Program-made: the position numbers and the translations under genes
Part shown: positions 11,696 through 26,654 of the stretch, in pieces
Layout of the letters: every line of letters starts with the position of its first letter
Numbering within the stretch: the stretch's first letter is position 1
Notes under the pieces: generated by a model
What the model was told of the DNA's origin: nothing
The model's database searches: none
Seen by the model: the letters and a program-made list of their open reading frames with translations, nothing else
Origin: Globodera rostochiensis
Taxonomy: Eukaryota; Nematoda; Chromadorea; Rhabditida; Heteroderidae
NCBI GenBank assembly: GCA_018350325.1
Contig: JAEVLN010000042.1
Location: 186,001 to 250,000, forward strand
Direction of reading: 5' to 3'
DNA length: 64,000 bases

Positions 11696-12272
11696 GTTGC
11701 ATTCCGATATCTCCGACATCCGATTTCCCACATTTTTGGGGAACGGATTTCCGATATCCCCGACATCCGATTTCCCACATTTTTGGGGAACGGATTTCCG
11801 ATATCTCCGACATCCGATTTCCCACATTTTTGGGGAACGGATTTCCGATATCCCCGACATCCGATTTCCCACATTTTTGGGGAACGGATTTCCGATATCC
11901 CCGACATCCGATTTACCACATTTTTGGGGAACGGATTTCCGATATCCCCGACATCCGATTTACCACATTTTTGGGGAACGGATTTCCGATATCCCCGACA
12001 TCCGATTTACCACATTTTTGGGGAACGGATTTCCGATATCCCCGACATCCGATTTACCACATTTTTGGGGAACGGATTTCCGATATCCCCGACATCCGAT
12101 TTACCACATTTTTGGGGAACGGATTTCCGATATCCCCGACATCCGATTTACCACATTTTTGGGGAACGGATTTCCGATATCCCCGACATCCGATTTACCA
12201 CATTTTTGGGGAACGGATTTCCGATATCCCCGACATCCGATTTACCACATTTTTGGGGAACGGATTTCCGAC
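11696..12272. repeat. 47-bp minisatellite, about 12 copies in two variant blocks
   Basis: The unit is CGACATCCGATTTCCCACAT, TTTTGGGGAACGGATTTCCG, ATATCCC. The first four copies have TTTCCCAC and the following eight have TTTACCAC, so a variant arose once and then spread by further amplification. The period is not a multiple of three, yet frames remain open because no phase of the unit has a stop. Confidence 0.9.
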
Positions 12273-15200
12273 ATGTTTGAGTTCGTCGGCGCCCATCTAT
12301 CATCTCAACAAGTCTATAATAGTCATCAAAAAGTATTTTATTTATTTAAAAATATTTATTTTTGCTATAAAAGAAGTACATAATTTATAAATTGTTTAAC
12401 ATAATTAATTCGAAATGTATTCATTCAAATTAGGCGAATTTGATTTGTTGTTGAATGTTACCGATAAAGCAATGCTTCTTCTCCTGTGAAAGTTACTTGC
12501 AAAAACATAAATTTTATTTAGATATTAATTTTCCCATTGAGTTTTTATGATTTTTTGAAATTAAGCTTAAAAATCGTAAAAGTTTACTCCCAACTTTTTT
12601 TTCAGTGTAATTTTGACTCATTTTCTGTGTTGTAAATTCGTCGAAAAAACTGGCAAAATTGTTGAATCTTTTTGAACCCCTCTTTTTTTGTATGGGTTTT
12701 CGTCGATTAATGTGAAAAAGCGGCGTCATTCGACGACCCGAACACCTAAAAGAATATAACTTTTTTGAGAAAAGCCGAATCGGTTAGCTTTTGCTTGATC
12801 AAATCTTTAACAGACGGAGAGCTTCTGAATGATACCAAATTTGTTTGATTTGCTTTCATATTGACTAAGTTATTGCCCGATCGCGCCCCTAATTGTCCGG
12901 GTGCGCAAAACATTACCAAGAAATAATTTGAAAAAAAATATTCATTTTTTTCAAATTCTTTTTTATTGCGCTTCTTTTAATTTGTCATTTAACCAGTAAA
13001 TTTTGTCTGCGGCACTCTGTGCCCCGCTCTATTTCTCTTTTTTTTTTGTCCCTTTTTCGGCAATGTGCGCAAAATTGGGGCAGATGGAACGGGGAGATAC
13101 GGCGTGAGAATAATTTGCGGGGGCTGCCGGTTTCCGTATGACCTTTCACTCTTTTTCTCATCCTCTCCCCCTTTGGCCGTGCTATTATATTCATTTCGTT
13201 GTTCTCTCGTCCACCACTCTGTCTGTCTGCTTTTCCTTTGGTCTCTAACACTTCTCTTGTGTCCTCCCGGTCTCCCTCTCTCTCTGTTTGGTGTACTTCC
13301 TCGTTCTCTGTCCAACTCTCTGTATGCCTTCCCCTTTTTCTAACTCCACCTCCCGATCTCCCTCTCTCTCTGTTTGCTGTACTCCCTCGTCTCTGTCGTC
13401 CTCTGTCCGTATGCCTTTCCCCTTTTTCTCTAACTCTTCCTCGCGCACTCTCTCCTGCTGTGGGCACTTTGCCAAACGACGCGACGCGACGCGTGAGCGG
13501 CGCAGCATAAATACACACACTCATCCACCCTAAGGGGCGAAATGAGGCGGGAGCTTTCTCCTCCCTCCCTCCCCCCCCATCATTCCTCACCCGGCGGGGG
13601 GATTCATCCCATCCAACCCGAATAGCAGCAGCTGCAGCCTCCGAGCAAAGCACACACGTGGGTGGTATAGTTGGGGAATTCCACACACATCCAGCAGTAA
13701 TGGCGAAAGAGGGAGCTTAAGCTTAGGCTTAAATTAGGCCAGAGCAGAGAAAGGCGAGCCCTTGGGGGGCTTTATAGCAAAACAGCGAGGGTCTGTTGTG
13801 CCCTGCAGGGATGTTATTAGACAGGAAGTCGCCCTTAGGGTGGGGGGGGCAAACCTCATCAGCTGCGAGAGACATATGTAGAGAAACATGGGGGGGGGGG
13901 GGGGAACGATGCCGCTGGGGCCCACCCAACCAGTGGATATAAATATGTGGGGGCCCATAGGCAATTTTGTCGTCTTCCAAATTGTATTTGTGTCGTCCCA
14001 TTTGTATTCATTCCATCCGAAGCGCCGGCGGGGAAAAGACCGACCGACCCCCCCCCCCCTTTTGCTTCCATTTCTTCTCCCCGCAAGCGCTTAAAATAAA
14101 TCTCAGCACCGGAGGGGAGAGAAAATCCCCCCCCCTTCCCGCCGGTCGATCAGAATCGATCATCGCGGCGCTGAATAATCCGCTTCGAAGCTGCTTTTCC
14201 GTTCCTTTCCTCATCACAAAACACACCCGCCGGGGGGTATTTTCTGTTAGTTTACTGCTGGTCCCCCCCCCCCCCCAAAAGGTGCTGAAAAGAGGGGATT
14301 TGTGAGCTGCTGCGCGACACAACTCTTTTGAAATTAGTTTTTTGAACCTCCTTTTTTTTATTTAAACTTTTTTTGAAATCACCAAGAGAGTGATCGATTG
14401 ATTGATTCAGAAACCTGATCAACAAACAAAAAAAGAGTGATCACATTCCGGAGAGCGATCAGAAGTTATTTAACTGTAAGCGTTTGCCGCATTTTCTATG
14501 TCAGCAGTTGTTGGTCCCCCCCCCCCTCCCCCACTCAATGTGATGAAATCCCTGCGTCATCAACAAGCATGAATGAATGTGATGAGCTGCTCTGGCTTCT
14601 TTTTTTGTTGCCATTTTACCCCCAACATCCCCTCACAAGCGGCCCACCCACAATTTAAACACTCGCGCTGCTTGCCCCCCACGATTGAGCGTGGCATTTT
14701 GGTGCCGTACTTACTCCGTCCTTCCACACGGTTTGAAATCAAAAAACCCCCGGGTTTTGATTAGAGTCCGGACCCAAGACCCAAAAATTTTTGAGATGTT
14801 GTTTTGTACAAAAAATTGGACCAAAAGTTTTTTGGTTTTGGGTTTTAAGTCAAATTGGAGTACCAAAAGAAACCAAAACCCAAAAGTTTTGACCAAATTT
14901 TGTTTGGGCCGGGCCCAACTTCCTGTCTCTAGTTTTTATTTAAAAAATTCATTAAAATTAATGATATTGGCAAGAAAATTTTTTGCATTTTCTGAAGAAA
15001 TTTTTGGGAAAATGGCAAATAGGTACATCCTCGTTAAAACGACGCAATTTTCACCCTAATTTGTAATGCTGCACGAGACCCAAAATTTACCGAGACTCGA
15101 GACCGAGACTTGACCCCGAGACTCGAAACCGAGACTTGAACCCGAGACTCGATACCGAGACCCAAAAAACCCGAGACTTTTCTCGAGTCGAGACTCGAGA

Positions 15201-18200
15201 CCGAGACTCTCGTGCAGCACTACTAATTTGACTTTTGAGGGGGTTTTTTTTGCCCATAATTTTTTGGTTAATCATTTTTAATGCCAATTTTCTCATATCG
15301 CAAAGACTCTGTGCACTTTCACCTCTTCCATATCAATAATATGTATTTACACTATTAATTCGTATTTTGCGTAATTTATTTTCATCTCCATTTTGTTTTC
15401 GTCAAATTTCTACACAGAATCACGCCATTTTTCTAATTTTTACCTTCCCGTCAACTGGTACTACAGAATTAAAACTACCCATTTTTTAATCAATTCTTAA
15501 TGAAATTGATGAATGAAATGAAACTTATTCGCACTTTTTTTTGGTCCGATTTTTGTAAAAATTTCAAATAATTTCCCCTGCGGCGAGGTATAGGCAACCC
15601 AACAAAACCACAATTTTCGTTTTCGCCCCCGCGGCGACCTAATTTAATCACTTGATAGAAAGTTTACTCTTGGCATCAATACGGATTATGTTTGGGGCTA
15701 AAGTGAATTTTAAAATGTTCTTCGGGCAGGCGCCTGGGGGGAGGGGGGGGGGGGGGGGGAGATGATCTTTGGCACGTGTTATAATCACAATGCTTCTTCT
15801 GCTGATGATGATGTAATTAGTGGTGGTGGTGGTTGTTCGTATAAAACGCGCATTAAAATCCGCTGCGCGATTGCTTTATGGCCTAGCAAATTCTGGCCAT
15901 TGATTCCCAAAGTTTTTGGAATTCAAAAATTTAAATTTGGTACATAAAACGGCGGGAGACGACGCCGCAATTACCTATGTACCTATTTAGATTGGAATCC
16001 AAAGCAAATACCTACATAGTATAGACTTTATCAGTGATTTTGTGAGCACATAAACTGCAAAAAGACACACACAACATTTATGTAGGTTAGCAGGGCTCAT
16101 CCCATACGTACTTGAATGGCAAGTACAGTACTTGAAGACTGACACCCCTCGTATTTGGAAAAATTAAAAGGTACTTATTTTTAGCTTAGCTTTGAAATCC
16201 CATGCTGATCAATGGCGGAAAAGATTTAACCATTTTTAAACGGTTGTAAACGTTTTTTTGAGCGCCCAATTAGTCCCGGCCAAAAAAAAAACCGTGACTA
16301 CTGGACAAAAAAAACGTTTTGAAAAAAACCGGGACTAAATTTCAGTCCCAGAAAGACATTTCAGTACTGGTCCCGGTCCCGCTCAACCCCAATAAAAACC
16401 CATCTAGGTTTATCTGTTCAGTTGATTCATTTTACACCATTGTCATTTTCCGCATTTTGTTTATTTTTTTCATAAAAAATATCGTTAAATATTCAAAAAA
16501 AAAAATTCCCTGCTGTGTCTATCGGCACAGCCGACCCCCCCCCCCCCCCGCAGAAGTGAATCAGATTTCTCAACAAAACAAATTGAATTCCTTAACAAAA
16601 ATGCAACATCAATTTATTTATTTTTGGAGTTTTTCAATGTTTTTGTTACATACAATACATACTGGCTGCTGGTGATGTCTTTAGTGTGCTGGTTTTTGTG
16701 TAGATGAGGTGGTGGTGGGTGACGCATTTATTTTTGGTTTGTTTGACCAATTTGGTCAAATTAATGTCGGGGCGGGGGGGGGCGGGGGTGGGGTGAGGAG
16801 GGGTCGGTCGTGTGATTAGCGGTGGTGCAAAGTCCACCGTCCTTCCGATTCGATTATCATCTTTGTGCAGGCAGCAGCAGCACACACAGCAATTTATGCC
16901 TTACCCCCCCCCCCCACCTCCCACTTCGTCTCCCCTCCTTTCCTTCTCCCTCCCCCCGCAAGTCCGTCCCCATCATGATGGTGGTGGTGGTGGGGGTGGT
17001 GTCTTATCCAAACTTTTCTTCATTCGTTCAAATCAAACAAACCTCCGCCGTTCGACCCCCCAACTCTCTCTCCAGCAACAAGAAGTAAGCCCCCGCTCTT
17101 ATCAAATTTTTTCTTTTGCATCCCACACAAAATACTACTAATGACCTATGTGCGAATGGGAGGAAGACGCGACGCGATTTATATTCATATATTTGGCGAA
17201 GCCCAACCCCTCCCCCCCCCCCAAATGAAAAAGATAAGAAAAGCCTTATAAAGCCAATGATTCCCCCGCCGATTTGGTTCAAATTCCGTTTTTGCCACAG
17301 CATTTGTGCTGTGCTTTGCTTTGCGATTCTGTGTTTTATTGGGGGGGGGGGGGCGGGGGGTTGGGAGGGAATAAAGATGGAAACCAATTTTTGTGTCCTT
17401 CCCCCTCACATTTTTTTTTGTCCGCCCAAAATTTTCATTTAATTATATTTCTTTTGGTCATAAAAATTAAGGGGTTAAGTGGGAGACCGCGGGCGATTGC
17501 TTGGAGTTGGAGGAGTTTGGGGGGGGGGCAGCGATTAAATTCCAATTTCATGCTTAATCATGCGCGAAAATTTTTTAAATTTTCTTGCAATTTCAGCGGT
17601 AGTTCCATCTTGAAGCAGTTCATCTTGTTGACTCATTCAAAGTTTCAATTTTTGCTCCCCCAAGGTCAAAATGGCGGGTGGTGTGGCTGGGGGGTTTTTG
17701 CTGGTGCTGCCCCTCCTAAAAATGCGTAAACGAACGCTTTCCCCCCCCCCCCCCAAAAACGTAACGCATTAAAATGTGGGATGATGATGATGATGTGTTT
17801 ACATTTACAACATTCACAGAAAAACGAATTCCAATTTTGGACTTTCTTTTTCGTTTCACATTTTTATGCATTGCATTTTCACCCAGCGCCGAAAAATGAG
17901 ACCATCGCGCGGTGTATTTAAGTTTAATGAAAGTGTGTTACCGCCGAGCATTTTCCTTGACTCTGATCAAAGTATTCACAGTTTCTAGACCATTTCTCAG
18001 AAAGTTGTTGGTTTTTAATATGTAAATCACTAATTCGATAACTTTTTTGGAGTCAACCCATCTTATCAATCACTACCCCCACCAGGGCTGTGTCGAAAGT
18101 AACAAAAAAAAAAAAGTCGAAATCGAAAATCGAAACTGAAAAATTCGAAATCGAAAGGAAAAAAACGTCGAAAATCGAAAATAGGGTGTTTTTCGTGCAT

Positions 18201-18632
18201 TTCCATCAATTTTTGAGCAATAAAAGTTAATTTTGTTTTTTTTAAATGGGGGGCACCAGCTTTAGTATTACCGCATTAAGAATTTCTGAATCGGCTAAGG
18301 TGTTGAAGCAGTTCAGTTATTGCCCCGGTCTTGATTGGTTATGAGTTGGGGGGGGGGGAGACTCCACTTTTTTCGTTTATTTTTTTAACAAAAAATTTAG
18401 CAAGCTTCTCCCAACTCTAAATATAGGTAGGTATATATCTCTATTTTTTATCCGAATAAGCCAAACTGATGCAATTATGTTGTTAATTAGCCTGTTTAGT
18501 CAGCTAACAATAATAAATTATTGATATTCCTTCGTCACGCGTCCATTTTGTTCTAAATTGACAATATAATCACCCATCCACATCATCACATCTTCTCATC
18601 AATTTCCAACAATTTGCGCATCTTCCAAAGAA
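12273..18632. other. 6-kb gene-poor block
   Basis: No multi-exon gene could be built. The contents include a CT-rich stretch with an 80-90 bp tandem duplication (13250-13460), poly-G or poly-C runs (13890, 14051, 14266, 14517, 15737, 16546, 16909, 17341, 17741), GAGACTCGAG- and GGACCC-word elements at 14755-15230, CAC and ATG microsatellites, and a TCGAAA-word stretch at 18085-18185. Open frames are proline- or glycine-rich shadows of homopolymers. Unannotated short exons or upstream exons of the acyl-CoA synthetase cannot be excluded. Confidence 0.45.
15064..15222. mobile_element. hAT-like MITE, GAGACTCGAG type, exact 8-bp TSD
   Basis: The ends TAATGCTGCACGAGA and TCTCGTGCAGCACTA are near-perfect inverted repeats. 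CTAATTTG occurs on both sides (15056-15063 and 15223-15230). The interior is a chain of CGAGACTCGAGACCGAGACT words. It shares the TGCTGCACGAGACC end with the copy at 1867, so the two are one family. Confidence 0.85.
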
Positions 18633-19033
18633 ATGGTCAAAGACGCCACTCCCGTTTGGATTTCGCTTCCAATCAATCTCGGACGGTTTGCAAATTTTGA
18701 CATTTATTCTCAAATTTTCTTGACAATTAATTAAACTTATAGCTTTTCGATGTGAAGTAAATGTTTTAGAAAAAGAAAAGAAAAAAGGTGCGGAATAAAA
18801 GCTTTTTGAGAGATCGAAATTTGAATTTATTGTACAACAATCCCCCGCAAATTCGAGGTGTTCAGTTCCCTGCATTTCATTAATTTTTCTGTTTTCGGAA
18901 CCGGAAAAGAACTAAAAACGGAGTCCAATTCCGTCGATCTTTATAGTACTAATACGTTATGTAAACGTGTGTTAGCCCGCCACCATCGCGACGCCAAATT
19001 ATAAAAATTTGTAACTTTTTTTATTATTATTAG

Positions 19034-22144
<3,111 letters not shown>

Positions 22145-23656
22145 GGCGTGTGTGTTGTGGACATTTTGCCTCGGAGTGACTGACTGACTGACTCTGACAC
22201 ACCGCATGGCATTGGTACAGTACAAGGCATGATAGAATAACAATGCCGTCATGGACACTCTTTCATCTGACCATCCACCTCAAGGCACATTCCCTCCTGT
22301 ACCCCACCAATCTTCTTCCTCAATCCCAACCTTGTCACATACATACATATTTATCCAACGCGCATTGTTGACCTCCTCCATGCCCTTGATGATGTCCCCC
22401 CCCCCTTCTCAGCTTCTTATTAACTCAGGGATCGCATATGTTCTTATTTGTAAGCAATGTTCTTATTTTAATTGTGGATCCGGAGTACCTACATATTTTC
22501 ATTAAAATTTTAATCTAATATTCATAATAAGAAGTTTTGAAGCGAATTCTTTAATTATTTAATTTCACCCCCCCCCCCCTAACGAAAAATGAGGCAAAAT
22601 TCTGCACGGTTTTTGGACCAATTTCCTCAACAAATCTGTCAGAAATCCCTACCCAGTTTTTCGCGACCCACCCCGCTCATGAAGCTTAAATAAGCATAAA
22701 AAGTGCCGCGGAATCAAAAATAGGCAATATTATTAATAAAAAAATTGTATTTTTGGGAAAATTTCTTCCTAAATTCCTTCTCCCCAACCTCGTAGTGTTG
22801 GGAAAAAATTGTGGTGTTACATCTATGCCAAAACAAATGTTTTATCACATTTTGGAACGTTTCCAACAGTTTGTGCTTATTTCGGACCCCAAAATTTTAT
22901 AAATTTTGTTTTTAGTTTGGACACTTTTTGATGCGATCCCTGTCTTAAAACTTATGGTTGGGCCACCCCACCCCCCCCCCCAATAGACAATTCTGCGATT
23001 TTGTGTAACAATGCTCTCGCCTTTTTTCGACTATTATATATATTTTTTTCATGTCCTCAAATTTCTATTTGTTCCCAATTTGTTTTATGTGTCGATTCTA
23101 CGCGCGTGTAATCTCTCTTTTTTCAACAAAAACACCCCCATAAAGCAATCAAATAACAGATTTTATTGTAATATTTTCATTTGTTGTGTCCAAATTTATA
23201 TATAATGATAATGACGAACATATTAGTAACCGGATCACCCTCTGGAGTGATTGCTCTCAATTTTTTAGTTCCTTTAAAGATTACAACACATCGAAGAATA
23301 ATTTTGAATAAATCCTAATTGTTTTAATGAAAATGTGTGGGGTGTCCGTTTTTGCCCCAGATGAGTTGGTTTGGACTCAATTTAAAAAAATCTATCAAAC
23401 CACAAAATTGTGACACAAAAACAAATCTAAAACCACAAAATTGTGACCGAATCGACGACAAACATTTAATAAAAATGAATGCGGCAAACAAAAAAGAACA
23501 TTTTCCGCTATAAAAAAACAACAACACAGAAGCGTGAACCACATAATTTATATGGACATCAACAAACAAACAAAAACAAAAGCTCCCCCCATCCCGAAGT
23601 ACACATTTTTGAGTAATTTGCAGGAGCAATTCTTTGCCAAATTGGCCGCCTCCCTC
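22145..23656. other. Intergenic spacer between convergent genes
   Basis: A/T-rich. Holds the 3' ends of the acyl-CoA synthetase (+) and p24 (-) genes, a GACT run at 22177-22193, and poly-C runs near 22568 and 22972. Candidate AATAAA-like polyadenylation words are too frequent in this A/T-rich DNA to choose one. No gene seen. Confidence 0.5.
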
Positions 23657-25865
23657 TCATCGCCGTCCTCCTCCTCCGCCGCCGCCGCCGCCGCCGCGGA
23701 TCATTCGGCCAAGTTTGGAGTTCTCCTCGAACAGACTTCGTATGGTCCACACTTGAACAGCGCCCACAATCAACATCACGATGGTGTTCACCTGACAAAA
23801 TTCACAACAAAAATCAAAAAAAAAATAATAATTGTTTTTTTATTTTCTGTCGACGCCTATGGGGGACCGACCGATCGCCAAATGAATGGTTAGGGGGTCA
23901 GCTGAAGAGCAACAAACAAAAAAAGAAAAGAAAGAAACTCGGTTATTAACTTTTTTGGCCAACAAAAAGTAAGCAATTTTAAGACGTTTAAATCTTTAGC
24001 AAAAGGGTCCATTTTGTTAAGAAACCATAGGGACGACCCTTTGAAAAATCTCAATTTATTAACACAAAAAAATAAAAAAGAGCCTATTGTTTTGTTGCTT
24101 TTTGGTTCATGAGCCTGCCCCCCACCCCCCGGGGTTGGGCCTGCACAAGTCCACCAGCCACACAAAACAACGCACCAAAGACCAGAACTGCACGCGATCG
24201 TTGTTCGCACCGACAACAGCTCGGTCACGCGCTTCGCCCGCACGGAATTGGCCCTGGAAGTACTCGACCCGGTCCAGGCGCGACTTGATCGTCGTGAAGG
24301 AGTCCTTTTTTTTGAAATTTGTTTTGAATATGAAGTTTTGAAAAAAAAAAAAAAAGTGAACAAGTTCGCCTCCTTTTGACTGACCTGAAACTGTTGCACC
24401 GTCATGCCGACCTGCTTCAGCATCTCCTGCATGGCCGGGTCGGTGCTTTTGCTGGCAAATTTGGTCACGTCCTCCTCCTCCAAATTGCCGTTCGCGTCGT
24501 ACAAGTAAATTTCTGTACAACAAAAAAAAAATCTTTTTATTTTTTGTTGTAACATTAAAGCCGTTCCGCGACATGCGGAAGTTTTTTTCCAAATTTTTTT
24601 TTGCACAAAAAATGTGAAAAAATTGTAAACTGTCGAAAAAAAAATCCCATTTTTATTAATAATTTAAAGCAAACCGAAAAAGACAACTTTGCGCGTCTGA
24701 TAGGAAAACGAATTGTCAAAGCATAGCTGATAATCTCCTGGCCTGGTAATATCGACTCTAAAATGAAAAGCATTTAGTCCAATAAACCCAACATTTTTAC
24801 ACAAATTTCTACAAGAATTTTGGAATTTTTTTTATTTAAACTTTTTGATAATTTAATGCATTAATTTTGACAACAAAAAAATTGTATTGTCAATATTACA
24901 CACAAACATTTAGAGTCAAACATTTGCGTAACCTTATCAACAAATGCACGCTTTTGAGCAACCAATTTGGCATTTCCGAGAAATATATGGCGAAAATGTC
25001 AACTCAAGTTGCTCTCCTCTCATTTTGTTTGTTTGTTTGTTGTGCACAGTGTTCACCACTTAACCAACCAACCGACTTTTGGTTAGCACAAAAGAAAGTT
25101 GCTTTTCATCACTTTTATTATTAAAACAAAAAATTCAGACAATTTTTTTTTTTGACACGAAAAGCGGTAGTGAAGCTGGTCGCCCACCATTTTTGATTTA
25201 AAAAAAAAGTATTTTTAGGACCGGACAACGGTTGTTTGTGGAGTTATCGAGGGCGTCGAATGCGCAAATATGACCTCCCAACCAAAATTCAAACAATTAA
25301 AAAAAAAAAATCGATTTTTGCATATCCAACTGAAAGGTCTGCTGATCTAAATTCGCTTCTTCGAAAAAATCGGTTTTTAAAAAATCGAAATCGGTCAAAC
25401 AAAGCGGATTAATTCGCATTCTACGTTTATCCAAAATGGGGCTTCATCAGTAATTGTTACCAATTATAATCTCTAAAATTTTTTTAAAACATAATTTTTA
25501 CTTGTGGTCACCGTCTGTCTTCATTTGGTCCTGTTTTAACACATTAGCGTCCAAAATTAGCATAAAATTGATGTTCAAGTCTCCTCCGTCAATCACCTGA
25601 ACGAACGTTTTGATAATGATGAATAAAAATTTAAGTGAGACCTGATAATAAACTTCCAGAATTTTGTGTTTTTCCAACACGGGTTGAAAAAAGCATTGTA
25701 ATTTTCCTGAAATTTGTTGGAATTTTTATGTTTTGACAACAAAAAATGAATCAGACCAGGGGGAATTTCGGCAGTCAAATCGTACTCGCCCCCGGCCACA
25801 AAACTCGACGACAATAGCAAAATAAGAGAAGTGTTTAAGAACAATAACAACAAAAAGTTGAACAT
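23657..25865 (-). CDS. p24/TMED (emp24/GP25L) family COPI/COPII cargo adaptor
   Basis: Seven exons in coding order, 25865-25757, 25706-25642, 25596-25502, 24757-24675, 24512-24385, 24304-24176 and 23791-23657, join in phase to 247 residues. A signal peptide (MFNFLLLLFLNTSLILLL) precedes a GOLD domain at about residues 25-125 with the paired cysteines in GKLQCFFQP and GDYQLCFDNSFSYQ. A coiled coil follows, then RDR, DRVQFWSL and a membrane span, VNTIVMLIVGAVQVWTIRSLFE. The DRV-FWS motif and the span resemble the TMED1/5/7 (gamma) branch. p24 proteins cycle between ER and Golgi and sort cargo, including GPI-anchored proteins. The cytosolic tail is odd: after SLFEENSKLGRMIR comes about ten glycines and RR, from a GGC/GGA microsatellite, instead of a short KKXX-type tail. 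Confidence 0.93.
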
Positions 25866-25899
25866 CTTTTTTAAAATTGTATTAATTACGACACCTTAA

Positions 25900-26060
25900 T
25901 AGAGCCCGGCGAGATCGAGATCCTGACCGAGATTTTCCGAGAGTCCAGGTCTCGAATCTCGGAAATTTGGCGAAAACTCCGAGACCTGGACTCTCGAAAT
26001 TTCGAGACAAATCTCGATCTCGGTCTCTCGATCTCGGATTTTTCAAAAGTCCGGGCTCTA
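25900..26060. mobile_element. hAT-like MITE, CGAGATCTCG type, just upstream of the p24 gene
   Basis: The ends TAGAGCCCGG and CCGGGCTCTA are perfect inverted repeats. The flanking octamers are CACCTTAA (25892-25899) and CACCTTAT (26061-26068), 7 of 8 matching. The interior is a chain of GAGATCTCG and GAGTCCAGGTCTCG words that folds back on itself. The element ends 35 bp upstream of the p24 start codon. Confidence 0.8.
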
Positions 26061-26654
26061 CACCTTATTCAAGCGGGTTCGAACTTCGAATTCGATGACC
26101 CATTTTGGTGTTTATAAGTCCGTTAAATTCATCATACCGGAATATTGATCTTTTTTATGAAACGTTGGAAATGGAAAATTTTAATCGCGCTTAACAGGCT
26201 TTCGCATAACAAATGAAGAATGCTTGAAAATGTTAAATTTTCAAATTTAGCATTTATACAAAACGTCAATGATTAAAAAAAAGTGTCCACAAACAAAACA
26301 AAGCAAACAACTTTTCTTATTTGGTTGCAGTTGTAAACATTCTTCTTGGGCTTACATACTTCTTGAAGTCTGTCTATAGCAAATGAACCAACAAATTTAT
26401 GTTAATTTCGAACCAAACTCTTCCATCGGGGCCGCGCAATACACAAAATTAGGCCTAAATTCGCAGCAAAATGTCTATTTAGTTCAATTTTTTTTTGGGC
26501 TTCGGCCGGCCGAAACCATCCCCCTGGTCCCAAAAATTGTTCTGGTTACGGGCCTGTCACAAATATATGTAATTATTATTTTTTCTAAACGATTTTATTC
26601 AAAAGGTTGGGTTTTCTTCTACCAAAAATTAAACTTCCGGTCTTTTGCGGCTGA

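Noticed and set aside
11515..12390. Frames of up to 291 codons over the 47-bp array
   Set aside because: They arise because the repeat has no stop in any phase. The peptides (HFWGTDFRYPRHP and similar) are frame-rotated readings of the array and no flanking exon fits.
12985..13686. Minus-strand frame of 233 codons
   Set aside because: It is the complement of a CT-rich simple-sequence stretch with an internal duplication; the composition is Arg/Glu/Gly from microsatellite codons and there is no domain or splice support.
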